A stretch of 64,000 nt of DNA, from contig NC_022663.1 of assembly GCF_000157895.3 (NCBI RefSeq), positions 496,001 through 560,000 on the forward strand, given 5' to 3'. The notes beneath the pieces were generated by a model. That model did no database searches. It was not told where the DNA came from and saw only the letters and a program-made list of their open reading frames with translations. Shown piece by piece: positions 1-8,882 of the stretch (within the stretch, counting starts at the first letter, position 1; the number at the start of each line of letters is the position of its first letter). Both the position numbers and the translations under genes were made by a program. Source of the DNA: Mycobacterium kansasii ATCC 12478 (GTDB lineage: Bacteria > Actinomycetota > Actinomycetes > Mycobacteriales > Mycobacteriaceae).

Positions 1-230
1 TCCGGCGGCCGCGGGTCGTCCGCGCGGAAATTGTTGGCGCAGAACGTGCGCCATGCCGCGGTGGAGTCGCTGAAGATCTCTGGGCTGTACCGGGTAGGTC
101 CGGCTCGCACAATAAAGTCGTCGTGGACGAACAGCACTTTGGCCTGCACGGGGCTCGCGTCGAGCTGGCGGGCCAGCGCGGGGAACGCGCGCAGCACTGT
201 GGCCGGGACTGCGGTGGCTGACGTGCTCAT
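1..230 (-). CDS. Unrecognised protein, N-terminal part only (runs off the left edge)
   Basis: This is an open frame of 76 whole codons starting with ATG at 230 and continuing past base 1. A strong ribosome binding site (AAGGAGAG) sits about 6 bases before the ATG. The start lies only 12 bases after the stop of the large PKS/NRPS gene on the same strand, so the two are very probably one operon. The visible protein begins MSTSATAVPATVLRAF and carries no signal peptide or membrane segment. I do not recognise the family. From its position it is probably an enzyme or accessory protein of the same secondary-metabolite pathway, but that is inference from context only. Confidence 0.7.
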   Translation of the reverse strand, partial: MSTSATAVPATVLRAFPALARQLDASPVQAKVLFVHDDFIVRAGPTRYSPEIFSDSTAAWRTFCANNFRADDPRPP

Positions 231-242
231 AACCGTCTCTCC

Positions 243-3200
243 TTAGGACAACCGAGCGGCTTCCGGTAGCTCGGTGATATGCGTGAGCAACGCTTGGGGC
301 GTCTGCGAGTCGAACACATCCCGGATCCGAACCCGCCGGCCGAACACTTTGCGTATCCGGGCCGCGATCTTGATGGCGTGCAGAGAATGGCCACCGAGGT
401 CGAACAAGTCGTCGTTGGGGCTGACCGCGTCACGTTCCAGCACGTCTCGCCAGATCTGGGTCATCGCGTCCAGCGGGTCCGCCGGATAGGCACCGGTTGC
501 GTTGCCCGCCGGCCGCTGCGGCGAGGCAGCGCCAATGGCGGCGGCCAACGCGATTCGGTCGAGTTTGCCCGATCCCGCACGCGGCAGCCGCTGCATCGCC
601 ACCAGGGTGGTGGGTACCAAATGGCTGGGCAGGAGGGACGCCAATTCGGTACGCACGGCCTGCGGTGTGGTGTTTTCAGTCAGCACCAAACCGGCTGCCA
701 GACAAGAGCCTTCGCCGTCACCCAGCAGGCAGGCGGCGGCCGCCCGCACCCCGGCCACCGCCCGCAGGGCCGTGTCGACCGCGCCGAGTTCAACCCGGTG
801 ACCGCGGACCTTGACCTGGTCGTCCAGGCGCCCGACGAACTCCAAACATCCGTCAGCCACCTCGGCAACCACATCCCCGGTGCGATACCAGCGGCTGCGC
901 GCGCCGTCGGCCTCGGATCGCCACACGAAGCGCTCCGCGGTTTCCGCGGGCAAGCCAAGATAGCCGTTGGCTACCCCGGGTCCGCCGACCAGCAATTCGT
1001 CGCCGTCAACCCGCACCGGTCCGTTGAGCGCAGAGCCGATCGGCACGGTGGCCCGCGACTCGAACGGATCCGGATCGCCGATGCAGTACATCGTGGCGCC
1101 CACGGTGGATTCCGTTGGGCCGTAATGATTCCAGATGGTCAGCCCGGGCCGGGCAGCCCGCACGCGACGCACCGTGGGCCAGCGCAGCGGCTCGCCACCG
1201 AAGATGAGCTGTGCGTGCGGAAGGAATACATCCGTGCCCGTGCTTAACAACGCATCCAGATGAGTCGGGGCGATTTTGAGCACGTCGGCCGGCTGTCGTG
1301 ACGTCAGGTCCGCCAGCGCCTGGGCGTCGACGCTCGTGTCTTCGTCGGCCAGCAGCAGGGTGCCGCCACGTGTCAGCGCGGACCACAGCGTGCTGTAACA
1401 GAGGTCGTATGCCGGTGAACCCACAACCAGACAGCGTTGTCCGGTCATGTCCACCCGCTGCGCCAGCGCGTCGAGATAGCTCAACAGGTTGGCATGCGAG
1501 ACGACGACAGGCTTGGACTCGCCGGTCGATCCGGAGGTCATGATCACGTAGGCGGCGTGCGCGGCCGGGATGACGGGCATCCGGGCGGTTGGCGTCGATT
1601 CGGCCAGTGTCGCCACATCGTGGTGTCCATCCGGCCGCTGTGTGCCGCGCTGCTGCCCGGTGTGGATCACCAACTGCGATCCACACGCCCGCATGTGTGC
1701 GGCGAGCGCGGCTTCAGACGTTGAGGCCGCGACAACACTGAAGGCCGCGCCGGCCTTGAGGACGCCGAGCATCGCCGCGACCATTGGCACACACAGCGAT
1801 CCGACGATGGTGACGACAGCCTCGGCCGGCAGGTCGGCGGACAGTAGGCCGGCAGCGATCCGATCCGAGCGCGCATCCAGTTCGGCAAAGGTGACGCTCG
1901 AAGCGCCGTCGTACGCGGCCACCGTTGCCGGGGACTCGGCGGCCCGTGCCGCGAACCGCCCATGGATGGTCTCTGCGGTAACGAGCTCGTCGCCGCTGAC
2001 CAGCTCGGCGACGATGTCGGCGTAACTCTGCGCCACCCGGGCAATTGCGTCAGCGTCGTAGGAGTCGCGGGTGTAATCCCACTCCAAGATCAGTTGGGGC
2101 TCAGCGGTTTCCACCACGTTGAGGCTCAATTCGAAGCGCACGAAACTCGCCGGGTCCGGCAGCGCACGAGCGCAGGCCGACCCGAACCTCGGTTGGGTCA
2201 CGTGGTCCCAGTTGAAACAGGTGGACACATGTGTCCCCGGTGATTGCGAGAGGATCTCGGCGAACGGCAACCCCTGGTGCTCGTAGGCGTCCAACAGCGC
2301 GGCGCGAACAACCGGCAACGCCGTGGCGACATGGAGCTGGGCATCCAGCTGTAGCCGCAGCGGCAACAAGTTGGACAGGTAGCCAACCAATCCGTGCCGG
2401 GCCGCGGCATCGCGCGGGTCGGCCGAGACGCCGACGACCACCGCGTCCGCGCCGGCGCACGAGCGAGCCCGGTGCATCAGGTAACAGGCCAGCAGCGCGA
2501 CGTACCGGGTGCATCCCATATCGGCGGCGACGCGCTGCAGCGCGGCCACGGTCTCGGCCGGCAGCATCGTGCGCAGCCGACCACCCGCGCCGGCGGCCAG
2601 CTGTGTGGGGCGGGTGACCGCGGTGCGCGCGGCAAGACACGTGCGCCAGAATTGGCGATCGGCTGCCGTTGCGCGCCCGGCGTGCTCGCGCCGCCAAGCG
2701 GCGAAGTCGACGGGCTCCGGCAACTCCTGGGCGGCACCGCGATACACCGCCGCGAGCTCGTCGAGGACTATCCGCTCCGAGACGCCATCGAAGACAATGT
2801 GATGGGCGGTCAACACAATTCGGCATTGCTGCTCGGTGAGCCGCAACACAGCGATCCGCCACAACGGTCCCACGGCCATGTCGATGAGCTGCTCCGCGTC
2901 TTCGGCGTACCAGCGCGCCAGCTCCTCGTCTCGATCGGCGTCGGACAACGCGGTGAAGTCGACGACGTGTACGACGGGCGCGAGGTCCCGGTGCACCAGC
3001 AGGGTCTCGCCCTCGGCGCCGAACGTCGAGCGCAGCGCCTGGTGGCGCCCCGCGACGGCGATCACGGCGTCCTGCAGGGCGTCGATGTCAACTCGTTCCG
3101 CCACCTCCAGCGTGGTCCGGACATGGCATGCTCGGGCCGTATCGGGGTCGGACTCACAGGCCCACCACATGAGTTGCTCGTTGGGCGCGGCCGCGAGCTG

Positions 3201-6200
3201 AGCTTCCACACCGCCCGTATCGTCGGTCCGGGACGAGCGCAGCACCGAAACCACCGCGTCCAGCAGTCGCTCGGCGTCCAGGGACGAGGCGGTTCCGGGC
3301 AGCCTCGCCATCAGCCGGGTCCGTCCGCCGGAGCGGCGAATCAAGAGCACTTCGCCGCAATCGCGCGCACCGAAATCTTCGGCGTAGTCCCACAACTGGG
3401 CCGTTTGCTCGTCCTGTTCGGCGTCGTCCAGCAGGGAGAGGTCGACCAGGTGCACGGTGGGCGGACCCGCCGGCTCGACGAGCTTCTGCAGGTGCGGCTG
3501 GGCGGACACGGCCGCTTTCACCGCCAGGATGACCTCGTCGGGGTCAATGGTGGCGGTCAGGTCAACGGCCGCCCGCGCTCGCTCGGTGCGACCCGACACC
3601 TTCGCGGGCTGCGGCGCGGGGGGTCGCTCGGTGGTGTGCAGCCGCTCGCCAAGCCGCACCAGTTGGTCCACACCGCCCAGCAGATCATCTGCGGCGACGC
3701 CGAAGTCGACGAAACACGCGATCTCGTCGACCCCCAGACCGGCGATGCGGCGGGCGACGTCAAGCGCATGGTCGAGATCGCCGATTATCGCGTTGTCCTG
3801 CAGGAAACGATCGACCGCCCGATCCAGCAGGTAGGTGCGTTCGCTGTCGGTGAGCCGTTCGAAAGCGTGTTGTTCGCGGCTGCCGGTGACCGCGCTGAAC
3901 AGGTCGACCGACGACCCGAGATAGCGGTGCAGCGGGCCGCGGGCCAGGCGGGCCGCGGAGTCGTCCGAGGTGACCAGCGTGTGAACCAGGGCGGTGACAT
4001 GCCCGGGACCCGTGATACCGGCGCCGCGCCGGGCATCCCGGTAGAGAGCGATATTCGACGCGAGTTGCTCGGTGGTCTGGCCGACCAGGTTGGTCAGAAT
4101 CGACAGGCCGCGCTCTCCCGCCGTGCGGAAGGTTTCCGGGGAGCCCAGTGCAGCGATCCAGGTCGGCAGGTCCGTTTGCCGGGGCTGCGGATACAGGCTG
4201 ACTTCGGTCTCGATACCGTTGCGCTGGAAGGTGATTGGATCGCCGCGCCACAGCCGATGCACGGTGTCGATGTCCCGCCACAACACTTCCCGGCGCCGGT
4301 CGAACGGCTCGCGCGCCAGGATGAAGTCGTTGCGCTGCCAACCGGAGGCGAAGGCAACGCCTATCCGGCCACCGGACAAGTTGTCGATCATGGCCCACTC
4401 CTCGGCCACCCGAATCGGGTCGTGCAGCGGGAGGACGACGCTGCCGGCGTGGATTCTGATCTTCGTGGTGATCCCGGCGAGGAACGCCCCCAATACCGAC
4501 GGGTTGGGCGACAGGCCGCCGAAGGAGTGGAAATGGCGCTCGGGGATCCACAACGTCGCGAGGCGCCCGTCGGCCGCCGCGGCCGCGTTGCGGATCACGT
4601 CGAACATGCCGGGCGTGTTGCGTGGGTAGTCGCCGAAGAAGGAGAGGCTGAGCACCGGGGCCGGCGACCCGCCGGAAGTCCGCACCTGCGGCGTATGGGG
4701 TTCGGATTGCCTTGGGACCGCGCAGGTCCCGGCCAACCCGCCGGACACGACCGGCTCCTTGGGCTCGACGAACCGCGCGGCTCGGTGAGCCGCCGGAACG
4801 TCTGATGTCAACCGGTTGAGCAGGCCGGCATCACGCAACTCGCGGGCCGCGCCGCCGGCCGCGTCGATTATCCGCTGGATATCGGCATCGCTGTGCGCGG
4901 TGGAGAGGAAGCAGGTGCCTCCTTCGGCGATGTAGACGCCCTTGGTCAGCATCGCGGCGTTGAAGTAGTCCATCTCCACCGGTTGGTAGGCAAAGCTCAG
5001 ATTGCCGTTGAGGGAGAAGCGGAAAAAGGAGCCGAAGTTGTGCATCGCGAACGGCACGCCCAGATCGGTGAATCGTGCGTTCAGTTCGGTGCGCATGTCG
5101 TCGGTGCGCGCATTGAGCCGGCTGGTGAGCCGCAGCCCGTCGTCGCTGAGTTTGCGCAGCACCGCACGCGCGGCCGCCATCGCCAGCGGATGGCGGCAGA
5201 ATGTGCCGGCGGTGTACGTGACCGGTGGCCCCGGGGGCGTCGTTCCCCCGTCGACACGGTTCATCACATCGGCTCGACCGGCCACGACCCCGATGGGCAT
5301 GCCGCCGCCAAGGACCTTGGCGTAGCTGACGATATCCGGTGTGACACCGAAGTGTGCCGCCGCGCCGCCGGGATGGATGCGGAACCCGGTGAGCACCTCG
5401 TCGAAGGCCAGCAGCACATCCTGCGACCTGGTGATGTCGCGTAGCTCCCGAAGGAACTCGACGGGATGCAGGTCGGGGCGGCGGTTCTGCACGGGTTCGA
5501 CCAGCACCGCGGCCAAACTCGAGCCGCGGCTGCGGATTTCGGCTAGCGCCCGGTTGTCGGCGTAGGGCAACACGATCACGTCATGAACAAGGCCGGCAGG
5601 AATGCCGATGGCCATCGGGGCTGCTGAAATATCGTTGATTCCGGTCGGGTTGACCAGAGTCGAGTCGAAGTGACCGTGGTAGGCATTGCGGAACATCGCG
5701 ATGGTGTCGCGACCGCTGTGCGCACGGGCCAGCCGCATCATGGTCATCACAGCCTCGGTTCCGCTGTTGCAGAACAATACTCGATTCTGACCAGTGAGTT
5801 CGGCCAGCAACGCGGCGACTTCGCCGGCAACGGCCGATTCGGGGCCCAGCTGGATCCCGGTGGCGAGTTGGTCGCGCAGCGCGTCGACGATGAATGGCGC
5901 TTGGTGACCAAAGAAGTTGACTCCGAAACCCATTGCGATGTCGACGTAGTCGTTGCCGTCCACATCGGTGATATGCGCGCCCCGGGAGGAGACCACCCGA
6001 AGCGGCGCTGCGAAAGCCGCTGTCTCGGGCCGTATTTCCGAAGCGCTACGCCGGTTATTGCACATCACCGGTAGCTGGGAACGGTATTCGGCGATCGAAC
6101 GCGCCGTCATGCGGGTGTAGGTATCGGTCAGCGTGCTCAGGTAGTCGCCGCGGTCGTCAGCCGTCGATGGCGCCGTGCCGCCGTGTTGAGTCACGTAATC

Positions 6201-8537
6201 GGTAATCGCCGCGACCGTAAGCAACTCCTCGAAAAGCTGGCGCAGCACCAGCACCACCCCGAAGGTCGTATCGACCCGGCTCACCACCTCGACCAGGACC
6301 ATCGAGTCCGCGCCCTGCTCCAGCAGTGGGCGGCGGGGCTCCACCTCGTCGGGCTGCATGCCGAGTAGCTCGGCGATCCAGCCCGTGATGACAGCTGCCA
6401 CCGCGGTTACCACTGCGCTGTGCTGTGGCGGGCGTGCACCGGCAAGCGAGATATCCGCCATCGTGGCTGTCCTTTCGTTGATTGCGCCATTGCGGTCAAG
6501 CGGTTTCGGCGGCCGCGTGATCCAGAGTCGTCTGCGGCGGAAAGGATGCGCCGGAAGCGGCACCAGCGCGAAGGTCGCGGCGGGATACACCCGTGACCAG
6601 TCAACGTGGGCACCTGCCAGGTGCAGCGCGATGGCTAGCCGCTGCTCGTCATCGAGTTGAGCGCTGGCCCAGCCGGGTTCGGCTGCGCAGCGCGACGCCG
6701 CCGCGACTTCGACACGCACCCCGTCCTGGCGGGCAGCGGCTGATGCGGTGCACGCCACCCACTGCTGGCCGGGCAGCAGATCCACGAGCGCGGCATCGAC
6801 TGTGGCAGCATCGGCATCGTCTCGAACGACGACGATCCGATTGGGCGCGTCAGCTTCGGTGGCGGCCACCAACTTCGACGGCTGGTCCGACTGCCAGGAC
6901 CTGAGCTCGCCCAGCGCCGTCTGCGCGTCCGGTGCGACGACCACGAGCCGGAATCGGTGGTGGTCCCGACCGACCGCCGAACTGGCGCAGACGTCGGGGA
7001 ACGCTTCGGCCGCACCGCAATCCAGCAGCTCAGCGTAACCGGCCACCAGGTCATGCAGCGCCGCGTCGCTGCGACCCGAAACCAGCAATACCTGCACCGG
7101 ACGCGGAATACGTTGCGGTGGAGCAAGGTCAGGAGCATCCGCGAGGATGACGTGGGCATTGGTGCCGGCCATGCCGAACGAGCTGATCGCGGCCAGCCGC
7201 CCCCGTTGCCGGCGGGACCAGAAAGTAGGCCGGGTGGTGACCGCGAATCGCATGGCTTCCCATGGCACTTCCGGGTTCAACCGAGCCGCATGCAGGGTGG
7301 GCGGAATTTCGTCATTGTCCATGCACAGCACGATTTTTGCCACCGAAAGCAGGCCCGCGGCAGCCTCCAGATGCCCGAAATTCGACTTGACCGAGCCAAG
7401 CTGAACCGTGCGGGTCGACCCGTACACCTCGCCAAGACCGGCAAGTTCGATGGGATCTCCCAGCCGGGTGCCGGTGCCGTGGGCCTCCACCAAATCGACA
7501 TCGTCGGGGTCAACGCCGGCCGAAGTCAATGCCTCGCGCATGACGTCGCGCTGCGCACTGCTGCGGGGCACCGTAAGTCCGGCGCCGCGGCCGTTGTGGT
7601 TGACCGCCGAGCCCCGGATGATCGCGCGTGGCCGTCTCCCGGCAGCCAACGCGGCTGACAGCGGCTGCAGCACGAATGCCAGCGCCCCTTCCCCCTGCCC
7701 GAAGCCCTCGGCGTCGTCGGCGAAGGGTCTGCTCCGGCCACGAGGCGCCACCGCGTCTAACGCCTTGCGCAACAACAGGTTTTGCGGGGTGGCGATGAGG
7801 TTCGCGGCGGCTACCACCGCCAGAGTGCACTCGCGGTCGTGCAGGCTGCGGCAAGCCAAGTGCAGAGCCACCAGCGATGACGAGCACGCGGTGTCGACGT
7901 GCATTATCGGCCCGGTAAGTCCGAAGACATGGCCCAGCCTGCCGGCCGCAACGGCGCGAGCCGTGCCGGTCCCGGTGTAAGCATCGAAAAGCTCACGCCG
8001 ACAAAGATCGGCGCTTTGCAGGAGATAGTCGTCGCTGCTCGTGCTGACGAACGCCCCGGTCCGTTCACTCGCCGCGCAGCGGATCGAGACCCCGGCGTCC
8101 GCGAATGCCCGGTCGGTGACTTCGAGGATCATCCGTTGCTGCGGGTCCATCCCCGCGGCTTCCTTCGGCGAGATGGAAAAGTACGCCGGGTCGAATGCAT
8201 CGTGATCGGCAATGAGCGCGGCACTCTGCGGGGGTGCGTCGTGGCGGCGCCCGGCACCGTCACGATCGAGCGTGACATTCCAGCCGTCGTCATCGATGGG
8301 CGTGATCGCATCGCCGCCGGCCCGCAGAAACGACCACAGCTGCGAGGCCGTCTCGATACCGGCGGGCAATCGCAATCCCATGCCGAGCACGGCAACGGGT
8401 TCGCGGCGGCCGGCCCTGAGTCCTTCAATCGTCTCGCGCTGTCGTGCCAGGGTTTCTCGGGTCTTCGCCAGCAATTCGTGGACGTCGATCGGCTCCCCCA
8501 GCGAATCGCCTGGCGAAGCGAACCCGGGTCCCTGCAT
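243..8537 (-). CDS. Hybrid PKS/NRPS with built-in aminotransferase and luciferase-like monooxygenase
   Basis: A 2764-residue multidomain synthase. Domains in order (approximate residues): ketosynthase 45-465 with active Cys218 (VDTACSSSL) and EAHGTGT; a linker 465-690 where an acyltransferase would normally sit; ACP about 700-775 with GADSM; class III PLP aminotransferase 800-1235 with Lys1074 (SYAKVLGGG); flavin monooxygenase of the luciferase-like family 1290-1635; condensation domain 1783-2190 with HHIVFDG; adenylation domain 2200-2660 with SGSTGESK, YGPTEST and GSGKLDR; carrier protein with Ser2718 (LGGHS). No thioesterase or reductase follows. The likely chemistry is amination and perhaps hydroxylation of an ACP-bound acyl chain, then amide bonding to an amino acid. 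The frame is open to 8693, but ATG 8537 has GGTGAGGAG before it and begins just before the KS. Family calls are from motifs; the product is unknown. Confidence 0.93.
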   Translation of the reverse strand: MQGPGFASPGDSLGEPIDVHELLAKTRETLARQRETIEGLRAGRREPVAVLGMGLRLPAGIETASQLWSFLRAGGDAITPIDDDGWNVTLDRDGAGRRHDAPPQSAALIADHDAFDPAYFSISPKEAAGMDPQQRMILEVTDRAFADAGVSIRCAASERTGAFVSTSSDDYLLQSADLCRRELFDAYTGTGTARAVAAGRLGHVFGLTGPIMHVDTACSSSLVALHLACRSLHDRECTLAVVAAANLIATPQNLLLRKALDAVAPRGRSRPFADDAEGFGQGEGALAFVLQPLSAALAAGRRPRAIIRGSAVNHNGRGAGLTVPRSSAQRDVMREALTSAGVDPDDVDLVEAHGTGTRLGDPIELAGLGEVYGSTRTVQLGSVKSNFGHLEAAAGLLSVAKIVLCMDNDEIPPTLHAARLNPEVPWEAMRFAVTTRPTFWSRRQRGRLAAISSFGMAGTNAHVILADAPDLAPPQRIPRPVQVLLVSGRSDAALHDLVAGYAELLDCGAAEAFPDVCASSAVGRDHHRFRLVVVAPDAQTALGELRSWQSDQPSKLVAATEADAPNRIVVVRDDADAATVDAALVDLLPGQQWVACTASAAARQDGVRVEVAAASRCAAEPGWASAQLDDEQRLAIALHLAGAHVDWSRVYPAATFALVPLPAHPFRRRRLWITRPPKPLDRNGAINERTATMADISLAGARPPQHSAVVTAVAAVITGWIAELLGMQPDEVEPRRPLLEQGADSMVLVEVVSRVDTTFGVVLVLRQLFEELLTVAAITDYVTQHGGTAPSTADDRGDYLSTLTDTYTRMTARSIAEYRSQLPVMCNNRRSASEIRPETAAFAAPLRVVSSRGAHITDVDGNDYVDIAMGFGVNFFGHQAPFIVDALRDQLATGIQLGPESAVAGEVAALLAELTGQNRVLFCNSGTEAVMTMMRLARAHSGRDTIAMFRNAYHGHFDSTLVNPTGINDISAAPMAIGIPAGLVHDVIVLPYADNRALAEIRSRGSSLAAVLVEPVQNRRPDLHPVEFLRELRDITRSQDVLLAFDEVLTGFRIHPGGAAAHFGVTPDIVSYAKVLGGGMPIGVVAGRADVMNRVDGGTTPPGPPVTYTAGTFCRHPLAMAAARAVLRKLSDDGLRLTSRLNARTDDMRTELNARFTDLGVPFAMHNFGSFFRFSLNGNLSFAYQPVEMDYFNAAMLTKGVYIAEGGTCFLSTAHSDADIQRIIDAAGGAARELRDAGLLNRLTSDVPAAHRAARFVEPKEPVVSGGLAGTCAVPRQSEPHTPQVRTSGGSPAPVLSLSFFGDYPRNTPGMFDVIRNAAAAADGRLATLWIPERHFHSFGGLSPNPSVLGAFLAGITTKIRIHAGSVVLPLHDPIRVAEEWAMIDNLSGGRIGVAFASGWQRNDFILAREPFDRRREVLWRDIDTVHRLWRGDPITFQRNGIETEVSLYPQPRQTDLPTWIAALGSPETFRTAGERGLSILTNLVGQTTEQLASNIALYRDARRGAGITGPGHVTALVHTLVTSDDSAARLARGPLHRYLGSSVDLFSAVTGSREQHAFERLTDSERTYLLDRAVDRFLQDNAIIGDLDHALDVARRIAGLGVDEIACFVDFGVAADDLLGGVDQLVRLGERLHTTERPPAPQPAKVSGRTERARAAVDLTATIDPDEVILAVKAAVSAQPHLQKLVEPAGPPTVHLVDLSLLDDAEQDEQTAQLWDYAEDFGARDCGEVLLIRRSGGRTRLMARLPGTASSLDAERLLDAVVSVLRSSRTDDTGGVEAQLAAAPNEQLMWWACESDPDTARACHVRTTLEVAERVDIDALQDAVIAVAGRHQALRSTFGAEGETLLVHRDLAPVVHVVDFTALSDADRDEELARWYAEDAEQLIDMAVGPLWRIAVLRLTEQQCRIVLTAHHIVFDGVSERIVLDELAAVYRGAAQELPEPVDFAAWRREHAGRATAADRQFWRTCLAARTAVTRPTQLAAGAGGRLRTMLPAETVAALQRVAADMGCTRYVALLACYLMHRARSCAGADAVVVGVSADPRDAAARHGLVGYLSNLLPLRLQLDAQLHVATALPVVRAALLDAYEHQGLPFAEILSQSPGTHVSTCFNWDHVTQPRFGSACARALPDPASFVRFELSLNVVETAEPQLILEWDYTRDSYDADAIARVAQSYADIVAELVSGDELVTAETIHGRFAARAAESPATVAAYDGASSVTFAELDARSDRIAAGLLSADLPAEAVVTIVGSLCVPMVAAMLGVLKAGAAFSVVAASTSEAALAAHMRACGSQLVIHTGQQRGTQRPDGHHDVATLAESTPTARMPVIPAAHAAYVIMTSGSTGESKPVVVSHANLLSYLDALAQRVDMTGQRCLVVGSPAYDLCYSTLWSALTRGGTLLLADEDTSVDAQALADLTSRQPADVLKIAPTHLDALLSTGTDVFLPHAQLIFGGEPLRWPTVRRVRAARPGLTIWNHYGPTESTVGATMYCIGDPDPFESRATVPIGSALNGPVRVDGDELLVGGPGVANGYLGLPAETAERFVWRSEADGARSRWYRTGDVVAEVADGCLEFVGRLDDQVKVRGHRVELGAVDTALRAVAGVRAAAACLLGDGEGSCLAAGLVLTENTTPQAVRTELASLLPSHLVPTTLVAMQRLPRAGSGKLDRIALAAAIGAASPQRPAGNATGAYPADPLDAMTQIWRDVLERDAVSPNDDLFDLGGHSLHAIKIAARIRKVFGRRVRIRDVFDSQTPQALLTHITELPEAARLS

Positions 8538-8882
8538 CCGATACTCCTCACCGAAGCATCGACGACGGGCGGCGTTCAAACCGCGGTCACTGGCCGGCTG
8601 GTCGGCCTGCCGAAGCGCTGGCCGGAGCCAACGTTTCCGACCTCCCGTCACGTTAGTCGCTAACATCCGCTTCCGCGAGGGGCGAAAACGCATCGGGAAA
8701 CGCAGTTAGACGACGCGGCATGGGCTTCGAGCCGGGGCCAGGGACCGACGTAGCCGCCGGCCGGCGCGACTCGATGACACGGATTGGAGTGGTCGAAGCT
8801 CTCGCCGTGAGACATTGTCGTCGGGCTTGCGACGAAGATGGCGGGCGGCTGTTTCCACCCCGGCCCGGGGCCACACGAGCAG
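8538..8882. other. Intergenic region between divergent genes
   Basis: About 345 bases lie between the minus-strand PKS/NRPS gene and the plus-strand antiporter gene. Both reading frames can be extended into it by upstream starts, but the extensions have no recognisable domain and weak ribosome binding sites. It should hold the promoter of the PKS/NRPS operon and of the antiporter gene. I see no clear operator, repeat or hairpin. Confidence 0.4.

Noticed and set aside
2394..4805. Long plus-strand frame of 803 codons inside the PKS/NRPS gene
   Set aside because: It is antisense to well-defined monooxygenase, aminotransferase and condensation domains and has no domain itself; high GC keeps such frames open.
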